A stretch of 64,000 bases of DNA from CAKZQX01 sp034437035 (GTDB taxonomy: Bacteria > Chloroflexota > Chloroflexia > Chloroflexales > Chloroflexaceae), in contig DAOTUI010000072.1 in NCBI GenBank assembly GCA_034437035.1, positions 78,926-142,925 on the forward strand, written 5' to 3'. A model generated the notes under the pieces. The model searched no databases and had not been told where the DNA came from. It saw only the letters and a list, made by a program, of their open reading frames with translations. Below, piece after piece: positions 42,465 through 50,291 of the stretch. A program made the translations under genes and the position numbers. Position 1 is the stretch's first letter; each line of letters starts with the position of its first letter.

Positions 42465-44306
42465 CTATGGCGCAATCACCAGCGGCAAGTAGACGCTGTT
42501 CTGGGCCCGCGCTTCCAGATATGGTGAAACATTGCCCGCCATATCCTGGAAGCAGACCCGAATGCTGATGACGCCGGCAGGCAGGGGCACCTCCGCATAG
42601 TAGGAGTGATCCGGGTCATCCTCAGCCGTCAGCCGGCGCTCAATCGCGGCTGCCTGGAGATGCCACACATTTTCACCATCATTGACTTCGATCTCGACGG
42701 CTTCAACCCCACTGCCCTGATCCTCGGCCTGGAGTACCGCCAGCATGCCGGAGCCGCGCTTCAACACAACCTTGCCCACCGGCGGGTCTGTATCAACCAG
42801 TACCGTTTGCATGTATGCCGGGGACGTATACCCGTTGGTATCGCGGAAGCGCACATACACCGGCTGGGCCTCATCATATCCGGCTTTCAGTTGAACCAGC
42901 GGACGTGGTTCGTACGGCTGCCAATCCACATCGCCGAAGAGCGGATCGCGGCTGATCTGCATTGCCGCAGTATCGGCGGGCGCTTCCAGTTCGAGCGTAA
43001 TTGCAGTGGTGTTACTCAGTTCGGGCGCACGCACCTGGTACACGGGCTGCGCGCCAATGCCACTGATGGTAACGGGCAGACTGACCGGGGCGGAGCTAAT
43101 GCCCATACGATTGACCGCCCGTACCTCTAACTGGTGGACTCCATCATAGAGAACCGCCTCGAAGGAAAAATCCTCACTGGTGCTGTCAAACGCGCCATCA
43201 GCGGGGATTGCCGTCTGCCAGGGGCCACTGTCGGCGCGGTATTCTACGCGCTCAATGGGGTTAATGCTGACGGTGCGCAAGAATGGAGAGGGATATCCCG
43301 TATCGCTACTCTGCCCGGTAATAACCGGTCGCTCACCGGGTTCGACGGTTTGAACCGGATTGAGATCCAGGTGGGGAGTTGTGTCGAGCGGATCGATAAT
43401 TCCATCCGCATCGCTGTCATAGTAGCCAAGTTGGGCCAGCGCTGAGGGATCAATCTCGCCATTAGCATAGGCCGACACGGGCGCGAGCATAATACTCGGC
43501 AGATTAGTCGGGCAGCCTCCGATCTGACTGTTAGTGGTGGGGGTATGCAGGTAGCCGCTGCGTTGCTCACAGGGAACCTGGGCCGATTTATACTGATCGA
43601 GTGCGCCAAAGATATGGCCCATCTCGTGGGCGGCCACCGGGGCTAACCGCTGCTGACCATACGAGCCAACGTCCGAGGTCAGGACCATAAATGGACCATT
43701 GATATAAGCGTAGGCAAAGCGGTTGTCGGCAAAACGTCCATTGGCGTCGTTTGCGCTGTTGGCAACGAAAATGAGTGTGGCCCAGTCGCTCCCCTGCTGT
43801 TCACGCAGGTCGTACGCGGCTGCATAGGCTTTTTCAAAATAGTTCCCGCTGTATCCCATGTTGCCGAGCAGATCACCAATCCAGAGACCCTCTTCATACA
43901 GGCTGTAGTTAATCGGCTCGTAGGCCGTCGGGACAACCTGCACATCCAGGTGGAACCGCAACCGCGCCCCGGGTAACTGCTCAGTCCACCAGTCCAGGGA
44001 AGCCTGCACCTGTTCCGTGACGGCCGCAATCTCGGACGTGGTCCAGTCTTCCAGGGAGGGCTCGGCACTACCGTTGCTCTCCGGCAGAATCATCCGGACG
44101 GCCACATCCCCGGCCATAAACTGGCTGGGACCGGCAGATTGCCACAGGAGATCTGGTGGTGGGGGCGGTACCAGGGCATCATCCGTGAGCGGTTCCGGCG
44201 TTTCCCCGGTGCCGGCCGACCCGGTTGCCGGCACGGGATAGCCGAACGTAAGCCCGGCGAATAAGAGGACAAAGCAGAATAGGAGAGTACGATATTTGGT
44301 ACGCAT
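42465..44306 (-). CDS. Secreted zinc metalloprotease-like protein
   Basis: The protein has 613 aa with a signal peptide (residues 7-25). A metzincin-type zinc site, VAAHEMGHIFGALDQY (H-E-x-x-H-x-x-G, then D), lies near residue 225-240. The domain before it (ASLDWWTEQLPGARLRFHLDV) is typical of reprolysin-like catalytic folds. A calcium-binding-like loop DSDADGIIDPLD follows, then Ig-like/beta-sandwich domains in the C-terminal half. The protein ends SVYLPLVIAP, a short hydrophobic tail that recurs in secreted proteins of Chloroflexota (I infer an export or anchoring signal). It probably degrades extracellular proteins. Confidence 0.8.
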   Translation of the reverse strand: MRTKYRTLLFCFVLLFAGLTFGYPVPATGSAGTGETPEPLTDDALVPPPPPDLLWQSAGPSQFMAGDVAVRMILPESNGSAEPSLEDWTTSEIAAVTEQVQASLDWWTEQLPGARLRFHLDVQVVPTAYEPINYSLYEEGLWIGDLLGNMGYSGNYFEKAYAAAYDLREQQGSDWATLIFVANSANDANGRFADNRFAYAYINGPFMVLTSDVGSYGQQRLAPVAAHEMGHIFGALDQYKSAQVPCEQRSGYLHTPTTNSQIGGCPTNLPSIMLAPVSAYANGEIDPSALAQLGYYDSDADGIIDPLDTTPHLDLNPVQTVEPGERPVITGQSSDTGYPSPFLRTVSINPIERVEYRADSGPWQTAIPADGAFDSTSEDFSFEAVLYDGVHQLEVRAVNRMGISSAPVSLPVTISGIGAQPVYQVRAPELSNTTAITLELEAPADTAAMQISRDPLFGDVDWQPYEPRPLVQLKAGYDEAQPVYVRFRDTNGYTSPAYMQTVLVDTDPPVGKVVLKRGSGMLAVLQAEDQGSGVEAVEIEVNDGENVWHLQAAAIERRLTAEDDPDHSYYAEVPLPAGVISIRVCFQDMAGNVSPYLEARAQNSVYLPLVIAP

Positions 44307-44515
44307 GGTGTTCCCATAGTGTAATGCAGGTCTTGACCATATGGAACAATAGATATGACAATGTCCAGCATGCTAATGTCGGCAGTAAAAACTACTGACA
44401 AAGGCAGCATAACGCGATATTCAAGTTATGCCAAGAGGCGCAAAGTCCTGTCACGCTCAGGCATGTGGGGGAGCAAGGGACTAGTGCTGGTAGGCGCGAG
44501 GTACTATTTGAAATT

Positions 44516-45298
44516 TCAGGAGATTTCGCCGGCGGTTATGCCAAGTGGCTGCAAGATATCACCACGCCAGATACCGTCTATCTGGACAGGGCCAAAATAG
44601 ATCGGGGTATCGGCGACCTGGGAGAGATGATCCAGCAATGCCGCATCGCGCAGGGGGACGGGCAGTTTAAGCTGACGACTGTTGGAGGCAGGCACCCCGC
44701 CGGCACCGATCCGGCTCACCAGCAGCGCTGTGTCTTCGCTGGTCAGCAACTCGCCCTCTACCCGGACAAACTGCTGTTCATACGCAGCAGCGTTGGCAAG
44801 CAGTTCACCGATTGTAATGGTCTTAGGAGAGAGGAGCTTCAGACTGTCCGGCACAAACTGGTAGGGATAACGTCCTTCGGGACCGAAGGTGCCCGGTCCG
44901 CGCACCTGTCCCTGGGCCTGCACAATGCCATATCGCACCGCGCCGCTCTGATCGAGTTCGGCTACGACGGATGCATCAAGTGATGGGCCAATCCAGAGTT
45001 GTTGGGAGGGGTCGGATACCAGCGGTTGCGGCGGCGGTGTGGCGCTAAAACTCAGGCCATCCAGCAACACCACGCCGGCCGGACGCACAAAGATGTAGCC
45101 GACAACCGTAACCGAACCGCGTACGGGCGTTCCGGTCAGCAGGTCTGCAACGCTGCTGATCCCCGATTTCCCCGGTAGCGAGGTTGCCGTATCCCCGGAG
45201 GCACAGCCCGATACCAGCAGCAACGCCGGCAAGAGGCAGTGCCAGACCCGCAGCAGCGGGGGGCATATTGAATTGATCACGCGGGGAGCAGTAGTCAC
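44516..45298 (-). CDS. Putative lipoprotein of unknown function (260 aa)
   Basis: The N-terminus has a hydrophobic segment ending in the lipobox LLVSGC (Cys about residue 31), so lipid anchoring outside the membrane is likely. The mature part is beta-rich, with a repeated theme of V-x-V-x-G-x-(I/V)-x-V-x-x-x-x-V in GSVTVVGYIFVRPAGVVLLDG and FVRVEGELLTSEDTALLVSRI, reminiscent of paired OB-like domains. No named family is recognised. It is followed 209 bp later on the same strand by the metalloprotease gene, with no obvious link. Confidence 0.65.
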   Translation of the reverse strand: MTTAPRVINSICPPLLRVWHCLLPALLLVSGCASGDTATSLPGKSGISSVADLLTGTPVRGSVTVVGYIFVRPAGVVLLDGLSFSATPPPQPLVSDPSQQLWIGPSLDASVVAELDQSGAVRYGIVQAQGQVRGPGTFGPEGRYPYQFVPDSLKLLSPKTITIGELLANAAAYEQQFVRVEGELLTSEDTALLVSRIGAGGVPASNSRQLKLPVPLRDAALLDHLSQVADTPIYFGPVQIDGIWRGDILQPLGITAGEIS

Positions 45299-45765
45299 TA
45301 TCAGCTACTCGTATCGTTACAATTGCTTGCCATATTTGGTATTGTACCACAGCCAGTTACCGACATGGCGTTGATTATATGGCATGAAGTGCATACGATT
45401 CTATGCAAGCCCCCTGTGCAGGCCGGTCAATTTCGGCACCTTCCCGGCAGCGCACTATGCTCCCGGCATGGTTGTCGCCCTGCACGGGAATCACCCGGTT
45501 TTCCCTTTATTGACAGGATGAGATAGCCGATTGATAGGTTTTGACAGCTTTTTGGCTAGGTTTGCACGCCGGTTCATGCTACAATATCTGATATCAACGA
45601 TTCTCGTGCTATGCATCACAAATGCTGTTAACGTGTACCGTGTTTGTACATATAAGTAACCAGTTACACAACAACCGCCGGTTCGCGGTTGACGGTCAAA
45701 CTAGCGGAGTAATACTGACAGGCCGAGTGCAACTGAAATAGAGTGAGAGGAATACAGAGCAAGCT
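45299..45765. other. Upstream region of the mevalonate-entry operon
   Basis: These 467 bp have no gene. TTGACA (45541) and TACAAT (45580) are present, but their 33-bp separation is not a normal promoter. The segment 45720-45765 carries a weak ribosome-binding site for the HMG-CoA reductase gene. Confidence 0.45.
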
Positions 45766-47082
45766 ATGGGAACGCAAAACTCACGACTGCAAGGCTTCTA
45801 CCAACTCAATCCGTTTGAACGACTCCAGATGGTTGGGGCATTTGATGGATTGAATGACCAGGATCTGCACGCCCTCCACGGCGGCAGCGGGTCATTGTCG
45901 ATAGAGCGTGCAGATAAGATGATTGAGAATGTCGTTGGTACATTCAATCTACCGTTGGGCATTGCCACCAACTTCGTTATTAACGGACGTGATACGTTAG
46001 TCCCCATGGTAGTTGAGGAGCCTTCGATTGTTGCGGGAGCAAGTTACGCCGCCCGGCTGGTACGCGCGGGTGGGGGCTTTCAGACCAGCAGCACGGACCC
46101 GCTGATGATCGGCCAGGTCCAACTGGTTGCGGTAGCCGAACCGGAGCAGGCGCGCGCGGCTATTCTGGCCCGCAAAGATGAGATTCTGGCGCCGGCAAAT
46201 GCCCAGAGCCTTAGCCTGGTACGGCTGGGGGGTGGTGCGCGTGATCTGGAGGTCAACCTCTTCGAGAGCAGTCCAATGGGACCGATGCTCGTGGTTCACC
46301 TGATCATTGATTGCCGGGATGCCATGGGCGCGAATGCCATCAATAGCATGTGCGAGGCAACTGCGCCGCTGCTGGAGCAGATCAGCGGCGGTCGGGCCTA
46401 TCTGCGCATTCTCTCAAACCTGAGTGATCGCCGTCTGGCACGTACACGCGCGGTGATACCGCCGGCCGCCCTCGCCCGCAACGGAATCAGCGGCGAAGAA
46501 GTGGCCGAGGGAATCATGTGGGCCTATGCGTTTGCCGCAGTTGATCCTTACCGCGCGACAACCCATAACAAAGGGATTATGAACGGAATTGATCCGGTGC
46601 TGGTTGCGACCGGGCAGGACTGGCGCGCAATTGAAGCCGGAGCGCATGCCTATGCCGCGCGCAGCGGGCAGTATACCTCGATGAGCGTATGGGAGCGCGA
46701 TGCTGACGGCAACCTCGTCGGCACGCTGGAGTTGCCCCTGGCGGTGGGGATTGTGGGCGGCGCAACCAAAGTTCACCCGTCGGCCCAGGCGGCCCTGAAG
46801 CTGCTGAATGTGCAGAGCGCCAACGAACTGGCTGAGATCTGTGTGTGTGCCGGTCTGGCGAGCAACCTGGCGGCAATGCGCGCCCTGGCAACCGAGGGTA
46901 TCCAGCGTGGGCATATGGGTCTGCATGCGCGCCAGATTGCGCTGGCAGCCGGGGCCGGCGGTTCCCTGGTGGATACGATTGCGCGGCGCATGATCGAGGA
47001 GCGCAACATCAAACCGGCACGGGCCGAGATGCTGCTGGCCGAACTAAGTGGCGGGGTCAGCAAGCAACTCGAGGCGGTTTAA
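45766..47082 (+). CDS. Hydroxymethylglutaryl-CoA reductase, class II type
   Basis: The protein has 438 aa. Class II signatures are ENVVGTFNLPLGIATNFVINGRDTLVPMVVEEPSIVAGAS near residue 45-85, DCRDAMGANAINSMCEA, TTHNKGIMNGIDPVLVATGQDWRAIEAGAHAYAAR, and the catalytic His region QRGHMGLHARQIALAAGA. It reduces HMG-CoA to mevalonate with two NAD(P)H (class II usually prefers NADH in the reverse direction, but several Chloroflexota and archaeal-like pathways use it for synthesis). It heads the operon with HMG-CoA synthase and two accessory subunits, which argues for biosynthesis of isoprenoids. Confidence 0.95.
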   Translation: MGTQNSRLQGFYQLNPFERLQMVGAFDGLNDQDLHALHGGSGSLSIERADKMIENVVGTFNLPLGIATNFVINGRDTLVPMVVEEPSIVAGASYAARLVRAGGGFQTSSTDPLMIGQVQLVAVAEPEQARAAILARKDEILAPANAQSLSLVRLGGGARDLEVNLFESSPMGPMLVVHLIIDCRDAMGANAINSMCEATAPLLEQISGGRAYLRILSNLSDRRLARTRAVIPPAALARNGISGEEVAEGIMWAYAFAAVDPYRATTHNKGIMNGIDPVLVATGQDWRAIEAGAHAYAARSGQYTSMSVWERDADGNLVGTLELPLAVGIVGGATKVHPSAQAALKLLNVQSANELAEICVCAGLASNLAAMRALATEGIQRGHMGLHARQIALAAGAGGSLVDTIARRMIEERNIKPARAEMLLAELSGGVSKQLEAV

Positions 47083-47106
47083 GTCTGAAGAATTTTTGAC
47101 ATGTTC

Positions 47107-47158
47107 ACAAAGACGGAGTGACACAGCGCATTTCCGCCCTGCTGCACTCCGTCTTTGT
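47107..47158 (+). promoter_or_regulatory. Long hairpin between HMG-CoA reductase and synthase genes
   Basis: ACAAAGACGGAGTG (47107-47120) pairs exactly with CACTCCGTCTTTGT (47145-47158). The following TCTT is only partly T-rich. It lies 24 bp after the reductase stop and 36 bp before the synthase start. It may act as a partial terminator or mRNA stabiliser that sets different expression of the two genes. Confidence 0.65.
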
Positions 47159-47194
47159 CTTATCTGTAACATCCCAGACAAGGAGCTTATACAT

Positions 47195-48244
47195 ATGATG
47201 CAGCCACAACGTCCTGTAGGGCTGGTTGGGTATGGAACGTATGTCCCCCGCTATCGGATTGCGGGCAAAGAGATTGCGCGCATCTGGACCGATGGTCAGG
47301 GAGGCGTACCCGTCACATCGAAGAGTGTGCCCGGCCCGGATGAGGACACGATCACAATGTCGATTGAGGCGGCACGAAATGCGCTTGCACGGGCGCAAGT
47401 GCCGGCCGAGCAGATCAGTGCGGTGTGGGTGGGCAGCGAGAGTCACCCCTACAGTGTGAAACCCAGCGGTACGGTTGTCTCCGAGGCGTTGGGAACATCG
47501 CCCTGGATCAGCGCAGCAGACTGGGAGTTTGCCTGCAAAGCGGGCAGCGAGGCGCTGACCGCCGGCATGGGGATGGTCGGCAGCGGTATGGCCGAATATA
47601 TTATGGCAATCGGGGCCGATACTGCGCAGGGCCGTCCCGGTGATGCGCTGGAGTATACCGCCTCGGCGGGGGCGGCGGCACTGCTGCTGGGTCCGGCGGA
47701 GCAGGCGGTCGCGACGATTGAGGCGACGCTCTCGTATGTCACCGATACGCCCGACTTTTTCCGCCGGGCCGAGCGACCCTACCCGGTGCATGGGCACCGC
47801 TTCACGGGTGAGCCGGCCTATTTCCATCATATCCGCACGGCGGCGACGCGCCTGCTGACCGAGTTGGGACGCACGCCGCAGGACTACACCTATGCAATCT
47901 TTCACCAGCCCAATGCCAAGTTCCCGCAGTCGGTCGCCAAACAGTTGGGCTTTAGCCAGGAGCAGATTGCGCCGGGCCTGCTCTCACCGGAGATTGGGAA
48001 TACCTACTCGGCGATTGCGCTGGCCGGTCTGTGTGCCACACTTGATGTTGCCAAACCGGGTGACACCATCTTTATGACCACCTATGGCAGTAGTGCCGGG
48101 AGTGACGCCTACTCGCTGGTTGTCACCGAGGCGCTGCTTGAACGCCGCGAGCGCGCCCCCCTGACCAGCGCATACCTGGCGCAGCAGGAGTTTATCGACT
48201 ACGCGATATATGTGAAGTGGCGCAACGAACTGGTGGTTGGCTAA
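47195..48244 (+). CDS. Hydroxymethylglutaryl-CoA synthase, archaeal type
   Basis: The protein has 349 aa from ATG 47195, after AAGGAG; the open frame back to 47048 crosses the hairpin. It condenses acetoacetyl-CoA and acetyl-CoA to HMG-CoA. The catalytic set is intact: Glu in GSESHPYSVKP, Cys114 in EFACKAGSEAL, and His237 in IFHQPNAKFP. Cys114 is the same number as in the well-studied archaeal enzyme. In archaea it forms a complex with a thiolase and a DUF35 Zn-ribbon protein, and those two genes follow here in the same order, but with lost catalytic and metal residues. Confidence 0.95.
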   Translation: MMQPQRPVGLVGYGTYVPRYRIAGKEIARIWTDGQGGVPVTSKSVPGPDEDTITMSIEAARNALARAQVPAEQISAVWVGSESHPYSVKPSGTVVSEALGTSPWISAADWEFACKAGSEALTAGMGMVGSGMAEYIMAIGADTAQGRPGDALEYTASAGAAALLLGPAEQAVATIEATLSYVTDTPDFFRRAERPYPVHGHRFTGEPAYFHHIRTAATRLLTELGRTPQDYTYAIFHQPNAKFPQSVAKQLGFSQEQIAPGLLSPEIGNTYSAIALAGLCATLDVAKPGDTIFMTTYGSSAGSDAYSLVVTEALLERRERAPLTSAYLAQQEFIDYAIYVKWRNELVVG

Positions 48245-48298
48245 CGCATCAGGTCTGGCAGGCATCCTGAATACAGAAACGTCAACATGAGGAAGCAT

Positions 48299-49468
48299 AT
48301 GAAGAACGTTTATATTGTTGGTACGGGCACAACGCCGGTTGCCGAGCACTACACCCGTACGCTGACTGATCTGGCGCTGGAAGCGCTGCATGCCGCGGTT
48401 GCCGAAGTAACCCCCGTTGTTGCTCCCGGCAATATCGGGGCGCTCTACGTGGGGAATGCGCTGGGGGATATTGTAGCGGGGCAGGCGCATCTGGGCGCGT
48501 TCCTGGCGTCGGCGGCCGGGTTGGCCGGCATTGAGGCGGTGCGGGTCGAGGCGGCCGGCGCAAGTGGTGGCGCGGCCCTGCGCCAGGCAGCCCTGGCGAT
48601 TGCGAGTGGCGCGCATGATCTGGTCGCGGTGATCGGGGTTGAGAAGGTCACAGATAAGCTCGATGCCACGGTGGAAACCGGGCTGGCGCTGGCGACCGAC
48701 TCGGACTTTGAGGCCGAGCAGGGGATCACGCTCACGTCGCAGTGGGCTATGCTGATGCGCCGCTACATGCACACCTACGGTTATCCGGCGGAAGCCTTCG
48801 CACCGTTCCCGGTCAATGCACACGCTAATGCAGCCGCTAATCAGGACGCGATGTACCGCTTCAGCATTAACCCGGACAAGTACAAGAAGGCCGGGCAGGT
48901 TGCATCGCCCTTGAATATGCTCGACTGCTCCTCGCCGGCTGATGGTGCGGCCGTGGTGCTGCTGGCATCCGAGAGCGTTGCGCGTGAGCTGAAAAGCCGC
49001 TCCGTGCGCCTCGCCGGCAGTGCGCCGGCAACCGACCGGCTGGCGCTGCATGACCGGCGCGATCCGCTCTGGCTGGATGCGGCGCAACAGAGCGCGGCGA
49101 ATGCGTTCAGGCAGGCCGGAGTTGCGCCGGGTGATGTCGATGTACTGGAGTTGACCGATCCGCATGGTATTACGGCGGCACTGGCCCTGGAGTCCTGCGG
49201 GTTTGTGGAGCGCGGTAGCGCTCCACGACATGCTGCCGATGGTGGCATTGCCCCGGGTGGTACAACACCGCTGGCAACGGCCGGTGGCTACAAGGCGCGG
49301 GGTGATGTCGGCGGTGCCGGCGGAATATACCAGGTTGTCGAACTTATCCGGCAACTCCGGGGTGAAGCGGGCGCGGCGCAGGTTACCGATGCGCGGGTGG
49401 CGTTTGCGCAGTGCCTCGGCGGGGTCGGGGCAACAGCGGTGACGCATATCCTGATCAATGATGCGTAG
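48299..49468 (+). CDS. Thiolase-family protein with lost catalytic residues (HMGCS partner)
   Basis: The protein has 389 aa from ATG 48299, after GAGGAAGC. The overall match is to archaeal SCP2-type acetoacetyl-CoA thiolases (start MKNVYIVGTGTTPVAEH, SGAHDLVAVIGVEKVTDK, end RQLRGEAGAAQVTDARVAF). However, the motif normally EAACASGG is EAAGASGG, so the acyl-accepting Cys is Gly87. The normal EVHDAF motif is ELTDPHG, and the normal GHPxGATG is GDVGGAGG, with Asp336 in place of His. All three changes remove residues needed for thiolysis or condensation. It is probably a structural partner of HMG-CoA synthase. The preceding gene ends 54 bp upstream. Confidence 0.9.
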   Translation: MKNVYIVGTGTTPVAEHYTRTLTDLALEALHAAVAEVTPVVAPGNIGALYVGNALGDIVAGQAHLGAFLASAAGLAGIEAVRVEAAGASGGAALRQAALAIASGAHDLVAVIGVEKVTDKLDATVETGLALATDSDFEAEQGITLTSQWAMLMRRYMHTYGYPAEAFAPFPVNAHANAAANQDAMYRFSINPDKYKKAGQVASPLNMLDCSSPADGAAVVLLASESVARELKSRSVRLAGSAPATDRLALHDRRDPLWLDAAQQSAANAFRQAGVAPGDVDVLELTDPHGITAALALESCGFVERGSAPRHAADGGIAPGGTTPLATAGGYKARGDVGGAGGIYQVVELIRQLRGEAGAAQVTDARVAFAQCLGGVGATAVTHILINDA

Positions 49469-49516
49469 CCGGGTTCTGGTTCAACTATACAAACATGACA
49501 TGTGAGGAGCATAGAT

Positions 49517-49912
49517 ATGGATCTTGCAAAACATTGGCGACAGAAGGGTGCGCGTTACCGGCTGGAAGGACAGCGCCATCGCACAACGGGTGAGGTGCGC
49601 TTTCCGGCACGTCCGGCGGGACTGGGGGACGACCCGGCCGCATGGGAGCCGTGTATGTTGAGCGGCAAGGGGGAGATTTACAGTTTCTCCGTCCTACGGC
49701 AGGCGCCCGAGGGATTTGACCAGGCCACCCCCTACCCGGTTGCGCTGGTCAAACTGGCGGAAGGCCCGCTGGTCACGGCACAACTGACTGACTGTGCCGA
49801 GGCGGATCTGGCAATCGGCCGGCCGGTTGAGATGGTAACACGCCGGTTGAAAGACACCGGCGCGGATGGGCTACTGGTGTACGGCTACAAATTCCGCCCG
49901 GTGCTACAATAA
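49517..49912 (+). CDS. DUF35 OB-fold protein lacking the zinc-ribbon cysteines
   Basis: The protein has 131 aa from ATG 49517 with GAGGAG upstream. The OB-fold part is clear (LSGKGEIYSFSVLRQAPEGFDQATPYPVALVKLAEGPLVTAQLTD and YGYKFRP). In normal members the segment before it is a rubredoxin-like ribbon with CxxC...CxxC; here the aligned stretch reads RYRLEGQRHRTTGEVRFPARPAG with no cysteine at all. The archaeal homologue bridges thiolase and HMGCS and binds CoA. It is the last gene of the operon and is followed by a strong terminator. Confidence 0.88.
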   Translation: MDLAKHWRQKGARYRLEGQRHRTTGEVRFPARPAGLGDDPAAWEPCMLSGKGEIYSFSVLRQAPEGFDQATPYPVALVKLAEGPLVTAQLTDCAEADLAIGRPVEMVTRRLKDTGADGLLVYGYKFRPVLQ

Positions 49913-49936
49913 CGCGCTCTGCTCACACCGTTTCTA

Positions 49937-49970
49937 AAAACCCCCGTTCCTGCTCAGGAACGGGGGTTTT
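49937..49970 (+). terminator. Intrinsic terminator of the mevalonate-entry operon
   Basis: The stem AAAACCCCCGTTCC/GGAACGGGGGTTTT with loop TGCTCA ends in four T and starts 24 bp after the last stop codon. It is a perfect 14-bp stem and a clear rho-independent terminator. Confidence 0.92.
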
Positions 49971-50291
49971 GCATGCGCACCGGATTGGAATTTCCCGGTA
50001 GAGATGCGCTGAAATACGTCCACATCTCATCCCGATGCCGGGAATGCACCGGACGGCGCGGCAGCCGGCCTCTACCGATGGCACACTTATTCTTAAGCTA
50101 CACAGTAAAGAATAAAACTTGCTGTACAATAGGCGCAGCAGCACAAAGTCAGGTTCAACAATGGTAACAATCTTGTAAGACAATGGTAACACCTGTTGCT
50201 TTCAGCACACAGCGGTTTATACTAAAGTTAAGCAGCATACCCTGGACAGAGTCATCCTCCCTACTGTATCCAGCAACGAAGGAATGAAGCC
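49971..50291. other. Intergenic region before the GGDEF/EAL gene
   Basis: There are 321 bp without a gene. It becomes AT-rich around 50090-50230, as expected for promoter DNA; TTTATACT-like and TACAAT-like boxes are present but I cannot assign a pair with confidence. Confidence 0.45.
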
